Positions 38,097 to 47,165 are shown, counted from the first letter of the stretch. The stretch is 64,000 nt of DNA from Lewinellaceae bacterium (GCA_020636355.1 JACJYB010000001.1:248001-312000); one strand, 5' to 3'. The notes: generated by a model from the sequence alone, not told the origin. Numbers and translations are program-made.

Positions 38097-38213
38097 ATGA
38101 AATTATGGTATTTAAGAGTGAATGTAATTATCACGGCTATATTTATCAATCTTATTCCTCTAAGTTCCATTTGCAATGCATGCGTAGTGATCTCATCAAT
38201 ACCTGAGGACTAA
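38097..38213 (+). CDS. Possible short hydrophobic peptide or truncated signal-peptide gene
   Basis: A 38-aa reading frame with a strongly hydrophobic core (VIITAIFINLIPLSSIC) beginning 28 bp after the previous gene. It reads like a signal peptide without a mature protein. It may be the 5' remnant of a decayed secreted-protein gene or a tiny membrane peptide. Support is weak. Confidence 0.25.
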   Translation: MKLWYLRVNVIITAIFINLIPLSSICNACVVISSIPED

Positions 38214-38751
38214 TATCCATTAACTATTTGCCTAATCAATTTGTGAATCTTCCCATTGGTCATTAACTTCACTCATCCGGATCCCTTTGCTTTGTGGACA
38301 TCACCATCTATCAAGAATGGTGAAAATATTGGATTTGCATTGAGAAGAAAGTATTATAGGAGAAATAAGGTCTCATACACATTTTAGCCTAATTCATTTT
38401 GAAATAAAAGACACCAACTAAGGCGACTTTATTGATTGAAACTTCCAACATAGCCGATAAAACCAACATTGCCGTGCTCCCGTTCGTGAAGAAGGGAAAC
38501 CAGGTGTTGCTGCCGTACAGGGGTGGAATGATATTCTGGGTTTCTCGCAAATGCTCAGAGACGCAAAGGGTGTCGTTATGACATGCATAATAACATCAAT
38601 ACTTTTCTTCTTTGCGACTTCGCGGCTTGGCGTGAAATATAATTACTACTCATTGTTTCTCGCAAAGGTGCAGAGACGCAGAGACTCAAAGACGCAAAGG
38701 CGCAAATTCCTATGTTCCACGGCCACATGGCAGGGCAGAAAACTTCTACCA
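38214..38751. repeat. Intergenic region with three 'cgcaaag' repeat copies
   Basis: Copies of one degenerate repeat lie at 38541-38570 (tttctcgcaaatgctcagag, then acgcaaaggg), 38607-38637 in inverted orientation (ctttgcgacttcgcggcttg, then gcgtgaaa) and 38656-38707 (tttctcgcaaaggtgcagag, then further acgcaaagg units). The inverted and direct copies could form a long imperfect hairpin. No complete gene is present, though a short coding-looking stretch occurs at about 38430-38530. Confidence 0.65.
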
Positions 38752-39786
38752 TCATGAAGCCAATTCTTCCAAATGAGCTAAACGGCTTGCCATTTGTTGG
38801 CTGTAGTGATATTCCAGGATACGATGAATGATTAAGTTGGATTGATCCGGATAGTTGACGGATAGCCTTTGATCCTTTTGTGCCCAATCCTTAATAACAG
38901 GAAGATTATCTGGATCAAGTTTAGACACTACGGGGATTCCCATTTGCTTTAAACTCATCGCATTAATACCCTGTTCGTATTGGCCTTTCATCGGAATGAC
39001 CAATAATTTTTTTTGCAGGAACAAAGCTTCAGCGGGTGTTTCAAAGCCTGCACCACATAGAACTCCCGCAGCGGTGGAAATGCTATGGATAAAATCTTCC
39101 GAGTTGATTGGCTGGATCGTACAATTGCCCTTCGTGTACGAAGTGGATGCATGCTTGGAGAAAATAACCCATTGATAGGAAGGCATTTGCGTAAGCACAT
39201 GAATGATTTTCTCATCCGAATAGAAAGGAAGATAGACCGTATAATGTCCTTGGTCGGAGATCGAGGCGTTACGGATTTCCTTGCGTATTATGGGCAGAAA
39301 AATATCCTTTTCATAGGAATAAAAATGAAAACCAAAATGCTTGGTACAAGGGGCATAACCGCTCAGGACCAGATGCCCGATCCAATCTTTTCGCGCAGGC
39401 TTAGGCACGGCGTCCGAGAGCAAGGCCGATTGGTGTGACAAAGAATAGCAGGGGATACCTCTCCATTTGGCCGCCCATGCGGTGATCGGTTCGAAGTCAT
39501 TTAAGATGAAATCGTATTGATTGACCGGGCAAGCCATGATCTCACTGAGAATTCGACGCACGCTATTGGTACGCCAGGTCGCTTGATAATTGATCCCCCC
39601 ATTGGTGCCAAAAATAAAACTCGCACCGTGTAACCGGTATTTTACCGGATAATTCAACTTAATTTCGGATTGTGTACCACTGATGAGCACATCGGTATCC
39701 ACGTGCCTGGAAAGTTCAGGAAGAAATTCCATGGCCCGGCTCATATGACCATTTCCGGTGCCCTGGATGGCATAAAGGATTTTCAT
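38752..39786 (-). CDS. Glycosyltransferase (GT28/MurG-like fold)
   Basis: A 344-aa GT-B-type glycosyltransferase of the kind named 'glycosyltransferase family protein' in Bacteroidota. The N-terminus ILYAIQGTGNGHMSRAMEFL is the GT28-like nucleotide/acceptor start with the GxGH motif. A later GAGFETPAEALFLQKKLLVI stretch matches the donor-binding domain, as in MurG-like and UGT enzymes. No membrane helix is seen. Its ATG overlaps the end of the phosphoesterase gene by 4 nt, so the two are translationally coupled. A role in cell-envelope lipid or polysaccharide modification is plausible. Substrates are unknown. Confidence 0.85.
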   Translation of the reverse strand: MKILYAIQGTGNGHMSRAMEFLPELSRHVDTDVLISGTQSEIKLNYPVKYRLHGASFIFGTNGGINYQATWRTNSVRRILSEIMACPVNQYDFILNDFEPITAWAAKWRGIPCYSLSHQSALLSDAVPKPARKDWIGHLVLSGYAPCTKHFGFHFYSYEKDIFLPIIRKEIRNASISDQGHYTVYLPFYSDEKIIHVLTQMPSYQWVIFSKHASTSYTKGNCTIQPINSEDFIHSISTAAGVLCGAGFETPAEALFLQKKLLVIPMKGQYEQGINAMSLKQMGIPVVSKLDPDNLPVIKDWAQKDQRLSVNYPDQSNLIIHRILEYHYSQQMASRLAHLEELAS

Positions 39787-40664
39787 AAATTTAATTGTAA
39801 CATTTCCACAAGCATGTTCTTGAATATTTGTTTGGAGGATTGTCCGGCTAAAAATTCCAGATCAACACTTTCCAATTCTTCTTCAACATGGTATTGCAAT
39901 AATTCTGTTTCATTATATTGATAGACACGCCATTGTCCATGGTGGTATTCTAGGGAAGTCAGATTCTCGATCCAGTCCCCCGAATTTAAATAGAGCACCT
40001 CCCGGCCATGAAAATGGTATTTGCTGATTTGCGGCTGATGGATATGACCACATACCACAAAGTCAAATTTATTCCTGGCCGCAATTTCCGTGGCGGTTTC
40101 TTCAAAATGATTAATATACTTTACAGCAGATTTAACACTGTTTTTTATTTTTTTTGATAATGAAATCCGGCCCTTACCCACCAGCTTACTGATCGCATTA
40201 ACCAATCGATTAAGCTGTATCAGAAGATCGTAGCCGATGCCTCCTAATTTGACCAGCCATCGTGAATGTTGCATGGTTACGTCAAAAATGTCACCGTGGA
40301 ATATCCAGGCCTTCTTCTGATCAATCTCCAAAACCATCTTGTTCTGGATTTCAAAATTACCCAGTTTCAAGCCTTCAAACTTCCTCAGTACTTCATCGTG
40401 ATTGCCCGTAATGTAGGTGATCTTAATACCCTTCACCAGCCACTTGAATAGCAGGCTAATGATCTTCATATGGTTTTTAGGCCAATAATTTTTATTGAAT
40501 TGCCACATGTCCAGGATGTCACCATTCAATACCACTTGCTTTGGCTTTATGCTTTTAAGGTACAGCAAGAGCTCGTCGGCCCGACACCCTCTGGTGCCTA
40601 AGTGAACGTCTGAGAGAACGAGTAAATCCAGGTTTCTTTTGCTTAATTTGCTCATGTTATACAT
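39783..40664 (-). CDS. Calcineurin-like phosphoesterase, UDP-2,3-diacylglucosamine hydrolase-like
   Basis: A 293-aa metallophosphoesterase; the start is ATG 40664 or 40655. The metal-binding motifs are present: LSDVHLGTRG (DxH), VLNGDILDMW (GD), TGNHDEVL (GNHD), IFHGDIFDV, and the C-terminal FVVCGHIHQPQI (GHxH). The layout fits the LpxH/LpxG-like branch found in Bacteroidota, which act on lipid A precursors or related pyrophosphates. Pairing with a glycosyltransferase supports an envelope-lipid role. A longer substitute for LpxH (about 240 aa) is typical in this phylum. The exact substrate is inferred. Confidence 0.86.
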   Translation of the reverse strand: MYNMSKLSKRNLDLLVLSDVHLGTRGCRADELLLYLKSIKPKQVVLNGDILDMWQFNKNYWPKNHMKIISLLFKWLVKGIKITYITGNHDEVLRKFEGLKLGNFEIQNKMVLEIDQKKAWIFHGDIFDVTMQHSRWLVKLGGIGYDLLIQLNRLVNAISKLVGKGRISLSKKIKNSVKSAVKYINHFEETATEIAARNKFDFVVCGHIHQPQISKYHFHGREVLYLNSGDWIENLTSLEYHHGQWRVYQYNETELLQYHVEEELESVDLEFLAGQSSKQIFKNMLVEMLQLNL

Positions 40665-41105
40665 TATATTTCGTCGTCATGCGTGACAATATTAGACACA
40701 GCTTCTTAATCCTTATTCATTTTCACATTAAGAAAATATTAAATGTTTGTTACGGGTTTTCGATGGAATGGAAAATGAACACCAGAGAGGAACAATATTA
40801 ACGGAGCTGCTAAGCTTTTGATAATTATGAAAGCTAGGTGGTAAAAAATGGACTAAATCAATCCATGGCATCCATGAAGCCGGAAGTGAAATGATCTTTC
40901 GACCATCCTGTCGTCCAACAGCAACAGCAGTAACTTATCCGTACAAATGAACGTAATGTAGGCAGTACGATTTCTTAAGGCGCCTCCAAAACCATCATAC
41001 AATTGCTAACTTAGGTTCACGCAACGGGTTCATACAAATTTTCATGACCAGTCATGATATCTGGCATGGACAACTGACACGGAACATATAATCGCATTAG
41101 GGCCA
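40665..41105. other. Gene-free intergenic region
   Basis: About 440 bp between the divergent phosphoesterase and DUF6090 genes. I see no ORF with coding character, RNA gene or repeat family. It presumably holds promoters for both neighbours. Confidence 0.45.
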
Positions 41106-41858
41106 ATGATCAAATTCTTTCGGAAAATACGTTATGACCATATGAGTGAGAATAAAACCGTGAAATACCTGAAATATGCTTTCGGAGAAATCGTGCTTGT
41201 TGCCATTGGAATACTGATTGCGCTAGGGGTAAATAACTGGAATGAAAACCGTAAGAATGTCAGCACGGAGCACAAGTATTTGATCGCATTGCTGGAGGAT
41301 TTTGAAACTAACCTTACGAAATCAAAAGAGATCATTGAAAGAATTGAAGATGATATTCCCCAGTTGATCGGATTGCTGGAGCAGTCGGCTCTTGAAAAAT
41401 CAACTATTCCGGTCGATTCATTAAATAATGCCTTTGCAAAGGTCAGCAATATGCCAACTTATAGCAGCACCGACAGAACTTATAATAATTTAGTGGGCTC
41501 CGGCGAGTTAAAAATAATTAACGATGAAAGCCTTAAAACGAATCTGGCTAACTATTATAAATCGCTGTATATTTTAAATCTCGTACAGCAAACGCATGAA
41601 TCGGAGTTGGTACAATCCTTCCAGCCTTTTATCATTGAATATCTCGACTTCCAGGCTGTCAGGCCGTTGATCATTAAGGAATTTCCATTGCCTGGATCTT
41701 TGGAAACAACTAAAATCCTGGAAGTGATGAAAACACGCCGTTTCCGGAATATTGTTGCGCTGAAGTTGACAATACTTGCAGATTTATTGGATTTGAACCG
41801 GAATCTGGAGTCCATAAACCAGACCATTGTAGATCAGTTAGGTCAACGCATCCTGTAA
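41106..41858 (+). CDS. DUF6090 family membrane protein
   Basis: A 250-aa protein with the hallmark DUF6090 start: a short basic leader (MIKFFRKIRYDHM), KYLKYAFGEIVLVAIGIL, IALGVNNWNENRK. Residues about 26-46 are a single transmembrane helix; the rest is a helical extracytoplasmic domain. This family is abundant and almost confined to Bacteroidota; its function is unknown. It is monocistronic here. Confidence 0.85.
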   Translation: MIKFFRKIRYDHMSENKTVKYLKYAFGEIVLVAIGILIALGVNNWNENRKNVSTEHKYLIALLEDFETNLTKSKEIIERIEDDIPQLIGLLEQSALEKSTIPVDSLNNAFAKVSNMPTYSSTDRTYNNLVGSGELKIINDESLKTNLANYYKSLYILNLVQQTHESELVQSFQPFIIEYLDFQAVRPLIIKEFPLPGSLETTKILEVMKTRRFRNIVALKLTILADLLDLNRNLESINQTIVDQLGQRIL

Positions 41859-42030
41859 GACAAGGATATTCCGGTGGTTACTTCTAACCTGTTGTGGTTA
41901 GCAGAGAAATGATAACTTTAATCCAGAGTCGATACATTCAAGTCAATGGCTGGGTACCGGATACCTGGGTGATTGGCCTATTCCTTTTCTCCATGTAATT
42001 TCATGGCAGGACCTTAATCGAAAATAGTGG

Positions 42031-42477
42031 ATGAAGGAAACAATAGCAGATAAATTTCTTGGTACATGGGATTTGGTGTCCTGGACGATAGAAACCAGTG
42101 ATGGAAAAGTGATAGCCCCTTTTGGTGAGGACGTTTCCGGTCAGATTACCTACGAAATCAATGGCCTGATATCCATATTGATTATGAAAAACGGCCGGCT
42201 TCCATTTCAGAGCCCGGATCCGCTGGAAGGGCGCCCGGATGAAGTGCTATCTGCCTGGAGCGGATTTATTGCTTACTGTGGCAGCTAAGAGGTCCGGGAG
42301 GATCGAAATGTCATCATCCACCATATTAAGATCAGTTCGTTTCCCAACTGGTCTGGACAAAATCAGGCCAGGAATTATTCATTTAATGGTTATCTTTTGA
42401 CTTTAAGCGCGGATCCCATCAATTCAAGGATACATCAATTGGTCTGGAAGAAGATGGTTCCAAGGCCTGTTTCTTAA
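42031..42477 (+). pseudogene. Lipocalin-like domain gene interrupted by one in-frame stop
   Basis: Residues 1-85 (KFLGTWDLVSWTIETSDGK, then GLISILIMKNGRLPF) and the frame after the stop at 42286-42288 together form one full lipocalin-like domain. Reading on in the same frame gives EVREDRNVIIHHIKISSFPN, WSGQNQ, and LTLSADPIN to a stop at 42475-42477, about 148 aa, the family's usual length. Proteins of this group carry a Tyr at the stop position (AYCGxYEV), so a TAT/TAC to TAA change explains it. Either a recent pseudogene or a sequence error. Confidence 0.75.
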
Positions 42478-42600
42478 TAGACACGGTGCCTGGATTAATA
42501 ATAATCATTGCGGCCGATTGGAGCAGGAAATGAATCCAAAACCTCCTGACAAATGACTTAATTTTGGTAAACTACCTTAGGGTTGATTAATGAAACTCAA

Positions 42601-44259
42601 ATGAAAAAAAAGATAATCGCCTTTTTACTTTATCTGTTGGGGTTTAGCGGTTTCGGGCAGGCTATAGAAAGCAATGCCATCGACAGCTTATTCGCTGAAT
42701 GGAACACCACTCAATCCCCTGGCTGTGCTTTAGGCATTATGAGGAATGGTCAGTTGATCTATTCTAAAGGATATGGGATGGCTAATCTGGAGTACACCAT
42801 ACCCAATTCCGATTCAACGGTTTTCCGGATTGGGTCTACTTCCAAACAATTTACGGCTGCCTGCATCATCCTTCTGGTTGAGCAAGGGCGGTTAACCCTC
42901 GATGAAACATTGCAGGAAATATTCCCGGACTTCCCGGACTACGCCAAAAAAATTACTATCCGGCATCTGCTCAATCACACCAGTGGTATCCGCGATTACC
43001 TGCAATTGTCTTTTTTAAAGGGTTTGGGAGACGATGATTTTTACACAGATGACGATGTCATGGCCTGGTTGGTTAATCAAAGCGATCTTAATTTTGAGCC
43101 GGGAGCTGAATTTTTGTACAGCAATTCCGGGTATTGGCTGCTAGGACAAATCGTCCTTGAAGTTGCCGGTATGAATCTGGCTGAATTTGCCGCCCGGGAA
43201 CTTTTTCAGCCATTGGGCATGGAGCATACCCATTTCCACAACGATCACAACCGGATCGTTAAGTACAGAGCTTCCAGGTATGTTCCGGACCCTCGTGATG
43301 GATACAAGATCAGTATGACCACGCTCGATATGATAGGGGATGGAGGCATTTTCACGACCATCAAGGACCTCAAAAAATGGGATGATGCCTATTACCAATC
43401 ATCGGTGTTAAGTCATTCATTCTGGGAAATGATGACTCAACAGGGGATCCTGAACAATGGTGAACAGATTGATTATGCCAGCGGATTATTTATTGCAGAT
43501 TACAAAGGGTTAAAAACCATCCGCCATGGGGGCGCGTTTGTAGGATTTCGAGCAGAAATGTTGCGCTTTCCGGAACAGCACGTCACGATTGCCATACTGG
43601 CCAACCGGGGCGACGCCCGGCCGTCCAGTCTCGCCAATCAGGTGGCGGATATTATCTTGAAAGATGTATTTCCCGCTCAGGAAAAAATAAAGAAGGATGA
43701 TGGAGCGGTCCCTGCCCGGCAACCTGAAAAATTGAACCTGAAACAGCTTGCTGGAAATTATGAGCTCCAAGCCGGAATGGTTTTGAATGTGACTCTGGAA
43801 AATGACACGCTGGTCGTGGAACAAAGCTGGGATAAGGTCGTCTATCAAATCGTCCGGACAGACGGCAATACATTTGTTATTCCGCATAATGACGGCATCC
43901 TATTCACTTTTTCCAAGGTGGAAGACGGATTTAGTCAGCAACTGGAAGTGCTTCAAAGTGGTAACAAAATGCATTTATACCGTAAGCCAACCATGGATCC
44001 GTCCCAGGTAAATCTCGCGGATTATGCGGGCGATTATTACAGTCAGGAATTGGATGTAACGTATCATTTCCGGTTGGAAGACGACATCCTGGTGGTGCAA
44101 ATCGATAAAAAAGCTACTGCGGCTTGCAGTATATCCGGTCCCGATGCCATCAGCATGTATCTTGGTCTGGCGCGGTTTCGGCGTGGTGAAGGCAAGATTA
44201 CCGGTTTTGAACTCGATTCCGGCCGGGTGAAAAACCTGAAATTTGTGAGGACAGATTGA
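42601..44259 (+). CDS. Secreted serine hydrolase (class C beta-lactamase/PBP-like)
   Basis: A 552-aa exported protein. ATG 42601 gives a signal peptide (IIAFLLYLLGFSGFGQA). The beta-lactamase/transpeptidase domain (about 30-370) has the SxxK nucleophile (FRIGSTSKQFTAA), the YxN motif (LYSNSGYWLLGQI) and the third motif HGG (TIRHGGAFVGFR). Two lipocalin-like or DUF3471-type beta domains appear in the last 180 residues (KQLAGNYELQAG and LADYAGDYYSQELD). This architecture is common among Bacteroidota 'serine hydrolase' proteins that act as esterases or D-peptidases; resistance function is not implied. A bidirectional terminator follows. Confidence 0.9.
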   Translation: MKKKIIAFLLYLLGFSGFGQAIESNAIDSLFAEWNTTQSPGCALGIMRNGQLIYSKGYGMANLEYTIPNSDSTVFRIGSTSKQFTAACIILLVEQGRLTLDETLQEIFPDFPDYAKKITIRHLLNHTSGIRDYLQLSFLKGLGDDDFYTDDDVMAWLVNQSDLNFEPGAEFLYSNSGYWLLGQIVLEVAGMNLAEFAARELFQPLGMEHTHFHNDHNRIVKYRASRYVPDPRDGYKISMTTLDMIGDGGIFTTIKDLKKWDDAYYQSSVLSHSFWEMMTQQGILNNGEQIDYASGLFIADYKGLKTIRHGGAFVGFRAEMLRFPEQHVTIAILANRGDARPSSLANQVADIILKDVFPAQEKIKKDDGAVPARQPEKLNLKQLAGNYELQAGMVLNVTLENDTLVVEQSWDKVVYQIVRTDGNTFVIPHNDGILFTFSKVEDGFSQQLEVLQSGNKMHLYRKPTMDPSQVNLADYAGDYYSQELDVTYHFRLEDDILVVQIDKKATAACSISGPDAISMYLGLARFRRGEGKITGFELDSGRVKNLKFVRTD

Positions 44260-44291
44260 TCGTGCATCGAATATCAAAATGCATAAAACAC

Positions 44292-44322
44292 AAAAGCTCC
44301 AAGGACAAACCCTGAAGCTTTT
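44292..44322 (-). terminator. Rho-independent terminator of tRNA-Asp, probably bidirectional
   Basis: On the minus strand the sequence AAAAGCTTC, an AGG/CCT inner stem, then GGAGCTTTT forms a hairpin followed by GTGTTTT, 4 nt after the tRNA 3' end. On the plus strand the same hairpin ends in GAAGCTTTTT, so it can also stop the serine hydrolase transcript, which ends 32 bp away. Confidence 0.75.
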
Positions 44323-44325
44323 TGC

Positions 44326-44398
44326 GGTCCGGACGGGACTCGAACCCGCGACCCCGTGCGTGACAGGCACGTATTCTAACCAACTGAACTACCGGACC
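44326..44398 (-). tRNA. tRNA-Asp(GTC)
   Basis: The 73-nt minus-strand sequence folds as a full cloverleaf. The acceptor GGTCCGG pairs with CCGGACC. The D arm contains AGTTCAGTTGGTTAGAA. The anticodon stem CGTGC/GCACG encloses loop CTGTCAC with anticodon GTC (Asp). The T stem GCGGG/CCCGT encloses TTCGAGT. CCA is not encoded. A degenerate second copy lies just upstream, suggesting a former tandem array. Confidence 0.95.
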
Positions 44399-44429
44399 GT
44401 AGTTAAATTCCAGCATTCAGAGACAGAAT

Positions 44430-44503
44430 CCAGATCTCGGGACTTGAACCCTTGACCCTCCCGCTCTACAGCTGGATATTCTAACCAACTGAACTACCGG
44501 ACC
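44430..44503 (-). pseudogene. Degenerate tRNA-like sequence, tandem to tRNA-Asp
   Basis: The first 27 nt (GGTCCGGTAGTTCAGTTGGT plus TAGAATA) are identical to tRNA-Asp, and a T-loop-like TTCAAGT with GGG/CCC is kept. The 3' acceptor strand (GATCTGG) cannot pair with GGTCCGG. The anticodon stem is badly mismatched, and the loop reads CTGTAGA (would-be GTA). It is therefore probably a decayed or chimeric tRNA gene rather than a functional one. Confidence 0.65.
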
Positions 44504-44943
44504 TTAATGGTATAACTTGAAACGCTTTGTTCCAAGCAGGATGCAAATGTATAACCTCCACGCTAATTACACAATACTTTTGACTAAAAACTTATTTAGA
44601 ACCTTTGGCCAGAGAGCGGGCCGTATCGTCTCCCAAGCGTTTTTCCTTTGGACAGGGCTTTCGGACCGTATTAAGCAGCTATGCACGAGGCAGCCGAAAG
44701 TAATTCTTTGCTTTGCTACCGAAGCATCCAGATTCCGACTTCGCCTGGGTTTTAGGGGCACTGAACGGATAAAAAGAGGAACGGATCCTTCCAGGAAAAC
44801 AAAACCATAGGGTAGTCCGGGGCATCTGAAGTCCAAGCAGCTACGACAGAGAAGTGGAACTGCAACTTGGTAGCGTCTGCCGGCTCATGCCTGTATTTCT
44901 TTACAGAATCTTTATGGTACACCCTTTACATTTGCATTGCGCT
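44504..44943. other. Intergenic region upstream of the KdpD-like kinase
   Basis: About 440 bp. Open frames exist on both strands, but their translations look like noise, so none is annotated. It contains the promoter region of the tRNA genes (minus) and of the kinase gene (plus). Confidence 0.4.
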
Positions 44944-46017
44944 ATGCTTCCATTGAGAGTAAAATACAGTAGTGTCAGGCAATTAATAACCAGTATCCTC
45001 CTGATTCTTGTGGTCTCAGGAGTCTCTTATGCATTTCGCCATGTTCTGAGTTATCAGATCGTTGCCCTGGTATTACTTTTGGCTGTTTCTATCCTGGCTA
45101 TACTATTTGACATCATTCCCGTGCTGATTGCGGCAGTTTTTAGTGCCGTGGTGCTCAATTTTGTCTTCATTCAACCCATTTTTACCTTCAGGATTGATGG
45201 TCCGGAGGCTACACTGATGTTTCTGATGTATTTCGTGGTGGCGCTAATCAATGCTTTCCTTTCCAACAAAATCCGGCGCGCTGAAAAAACCATGCTTAAG
45301 AATGCCGAACATGCCAATACAATTAAATTGTACGATACACTATTTAATTCGCTTTCTCATGAATTAAGAACCCCGATTTCCACCATAATTGGCGCTACGG
45401 ATGTTTTATTGGAAAATGAATCGAAAATTACCGCGACCAATAAAAACCAATTGACCCAGGAAATCAGCATAGCCGCATTCCGGCTGAACCGGCAGGTCGA
45501 GAATTTATTGAACATGAGTAAATTGGAAGCCGGGATATTAAAACCCAGACTGGATTGGACCGACCTGAACGAGTTGGTGTTTAAGATTATTAATCAATTG
45601 GATGCAAGAGATCATCGAATCCAGTTTAATCCGACACTGGAATTACCGCTGATAAAAATTGACAAAGTCTTATTAGAACAAATTATTGGCAATTTATTAC
45701 ACAACGCTATTGAACATACTCCTGGTAATACGCTTATTGAAATTCATATTTCATGTGCCCTTGAATTTTGCACGATAATCATCAAGGATAATGGGACCGG
45801 TTTTCCTCAGGATACGATTTATCATGTATTTGAAAAGTTTTACCGATTGCCGAATAGTGCAGCTGGAGGTACAGGCCTAGGACTTTCCATTGCCAAAGGG
45901 TTTACAGAGTATCTTAATGGTACCATTATGCTGGAGAACAGGAAAAATGGCGGAGCAAAGTTTACCATATCCCTGCCCGTTGAATCTTCTTATTTAACCG
46001 AATATAAAGATGAATAA
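44944..46017 (+). CDS. KdpD-like sensor histidine kinase lacking the KdpD/Usp N-terminus
   Basis: A 357-aa membrane kinase; I chose ATG 44944 just before the first hydrophobic stretch. Residues about 10-110 form the four-helix DUF4118 domain found in KdpD (VLLLAVSILAILFDIIPVLI, VVLNFVFIQPIFTFRIDG). Then come HisKA (FNSLSHELRTPISTIIGATD), N box (NLLHNAIEHTPG), G1 (KDNGTGFPQD) and G2 (GGTGLGLSIAKGF). The roughly 500-residue cytoplasmic KdpD and universal-stress domains of classical KdpD are absent, as in other short KdpD-like kinases. Its gene overlaps the response regulator by 8 nt and precedes potassium uptake genes, so potassium or turgor sensing is inferred. Confidence 0.88.
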   Translation: MLPLRVKYSSVRQLITSILLILVVSGVSYAFRHVLSYQIVALVLLLAVSILAILFDIIPVLIAAVFSAVVLNFVFIQPIFTFRIDGPEATLMFLMYFVVALINAFLSNKIRRAEKTMLKNAEHANTIKLYDTLFNSLSHELRTPISTIIGATDVLLENESKITATNKNQLTQEISIAAFRLNRQVENLLNMSKLEAGILKPRLDWTDLNELVFKIINQLDARDHRIQFNPTLELPLIKIDKVLLEQIIGNLLHNAIEHTPGNTLIEIHISCALEFCTIIIKDNGTGFPQDTIYHVFEKFYRLPNSAAGGTGLGLSIAKGFTEYLNGTIMLENRKNGGAKFTISLPVESSYLTEYKDE

Positions 46018-46687
46018 AGCGGAGATTCTAGTAATTGATGATGAACCACAAATCCGCAAACTATTGCAGATCAGTCTGGAAAGCAACGATTATAGAGTAG
46101 TCCAGGCTGTAAACGCCCGTGAAGGTCTAAGTTTTGCAGCATTGCATCCGCCTGATTTGATCTTACTTGATTTAGGCCTTCCGGATAAAAGTGGGCATGA
46201 CGTTCTGAAGGAATTCCGCGAATGGTATTCAAGACCTATCATCATTCTTTCGGTGGTTGATGATGAACAGGATATAGTCGCCGCGCTGGATCATGGAGCT
46301 TCAGACTATCTGACCAAGCCTTTCCGGACCGGTGAGCTATTAGCCAGAATCAGATCGGCGATCCGAAGAAGTATAAATGACAATTCCGAGACCAACATCG
46401 TATGCAGAGCGTTTGAAATAAACCTAATTGCCCGAACGGTGAAGATGCACGGGCAGTTCATCAAACTTACGGGCACTGAATATAATTTAATTGCCTTATT
46501 CGCAAGGAATGAAGGGAAGGTGTTAACACATCAATACATACTGAGAGAAATTTGGGGAATTGGTTATCAAACCGAAACCCAGTATTTACGCGTTTTTGTA
46601 GGCCAATTGAGGAAAAAGCTTGAAGAAAATCCCAATAATCCTCAGTATATTATTACGGAGAGCGGTGTCGGTTATCGATTCCAATAA
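46010..46687 (+). CDS. KdpE-like OmpR/PhoB-family response regulator
   Basis: A 225-aa response regulator. The receiver domain has the acidic pair (VIDDEPQIRKLL), the phosphoacceptor Asp (LILLDLGLPDKSG), the Thr/Ser switch (IIILSVVDDEQDI) and Lys (DYLTKPF). The C-terminal winged helix carries LTGTEYNLIALFARNEGK and TQYLRVFVGQLRKKLE, typical of KdpE. It is translationally coupled to the KdpD-like kinase. kdpABC is not present; the genes downstream are TrkH/KtrB and TrkA/KtrA, so these are the likely regulated targets. Confidence 0.93.
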   Translation: MNKAEILVIDDEPQIRKLLQISLESNDYRVVQAVNAREGLSFAALHPPDLILLDLGLPDKSGHDVLKEFREWYSRPIIILSVVDDEQDIVAALDHGASDYLTKPFRTGELLARIRSAIRRSINDNSETNIVCRAFEINLIARTVKMHGQFIKLTGTEYNLIALFARNEGKVLTHQYILREIWGIGYQTETQYLRVFVGQLRKKLEENPNNPQYIITESGVGYRFQ

Positions 46688-46792
46688 GCTTTATATTTTC
46701 TTTATATCGTAAGCTAAATCTTGATTTTTACCTTATAACAATTGCCCGACCTTTGTAAGGTAAAATTTACTTATGAACATATACCTGGAAGC

Positions 46793-46921
46793 GTGATCAT
46801 TCCAAGCCAATTATTACCGGCATTGGGATTTATGCTGCTTTGCGGACTTATCCTGTATCTTCTCATTGGTACTATTTACGATACAAAAAAATCAGATCGT
46901 GAAGATGGTAATAGGTTTTAA
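46793..46921 (+). CDS. Tiny membrane protein ORF (KdpF-like size) after the KdpE-like gene
   Basis: A GTG-started 42-aa reading frame with one helix (LLPALGFMLLCGLILYLLIG) and a short charged tail (DTKKSDREDG). In Kdp operons a peptide of about 30 aa, KdpF, sits at this kind of position. Resemblance is in size and topology only. It may assist the adjacent potassium channel or be non-coding. Confidence 0.4.
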   Translation: MIIPSQLLPALGFMLLCGLILYLLIGTIYDTKKSDREDGNRF

Positions 46922-47051
46922 ACGCAGGAGGTAATTCTATTTAGACAATAAATGACGTATTCGATTGTTGTGGCTATGAGCTTGAATTAAAGGCGGAAAT
47001 GAGATCATGCAAAATTGAGGATAATTCCAAACACTAGTAGGAAATTAGCGG

Positions 47052-47165
47052 ATGCATTTAAATTCATTGGATATTATTCAGGTTGTGGCAATAGTTTTTG
47101 GGATTATTGTGTTGCTTGTGGTGATCATGGTCGCATTTAAGGAACTGAGCAAATTACTTAAATGA
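47052..47165 (+). CDS. Tiny single-helix membrane protein ORF before trkH/ktrB
   Basis: An ATG-started 37-aa reading frame with a long helix (IIQVVAIVFGIIVLLVVIMV) and a basic C-terminus (FKELSKLLK). Amphipathic ends and a clean hydrophobic core look like a genuine small membrane peptide. It lies 142 bp before the potassium channel gene on the same strand. Confidence 0.45.
   Translation: MHLNSLDIIQVVAIVFGIIVLLVVIMVAFKELSKLLK

Noticed and set aside
38541..38707. CRISPR-like array from regularly looking cgcaaag units
   Set aside because: Unit lengths and spacings are irregular, one copy is inverted and no cas gene is near; a dispersed intergenic repeat fits better.
42601..44259. Beta-lactamase resistance gene
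   Set aside because: The motifs fit the broad class C/PBP-like serine hydrolase family with C-terminal lipocalin-like domains; resistance is not indicated.
44517..44836. Overlapping open frames on both strands upstream of the KdpD-like gene
   Set aside because: Translations have no domain, are unlike neighbouring genes in composition, and overlap one another.
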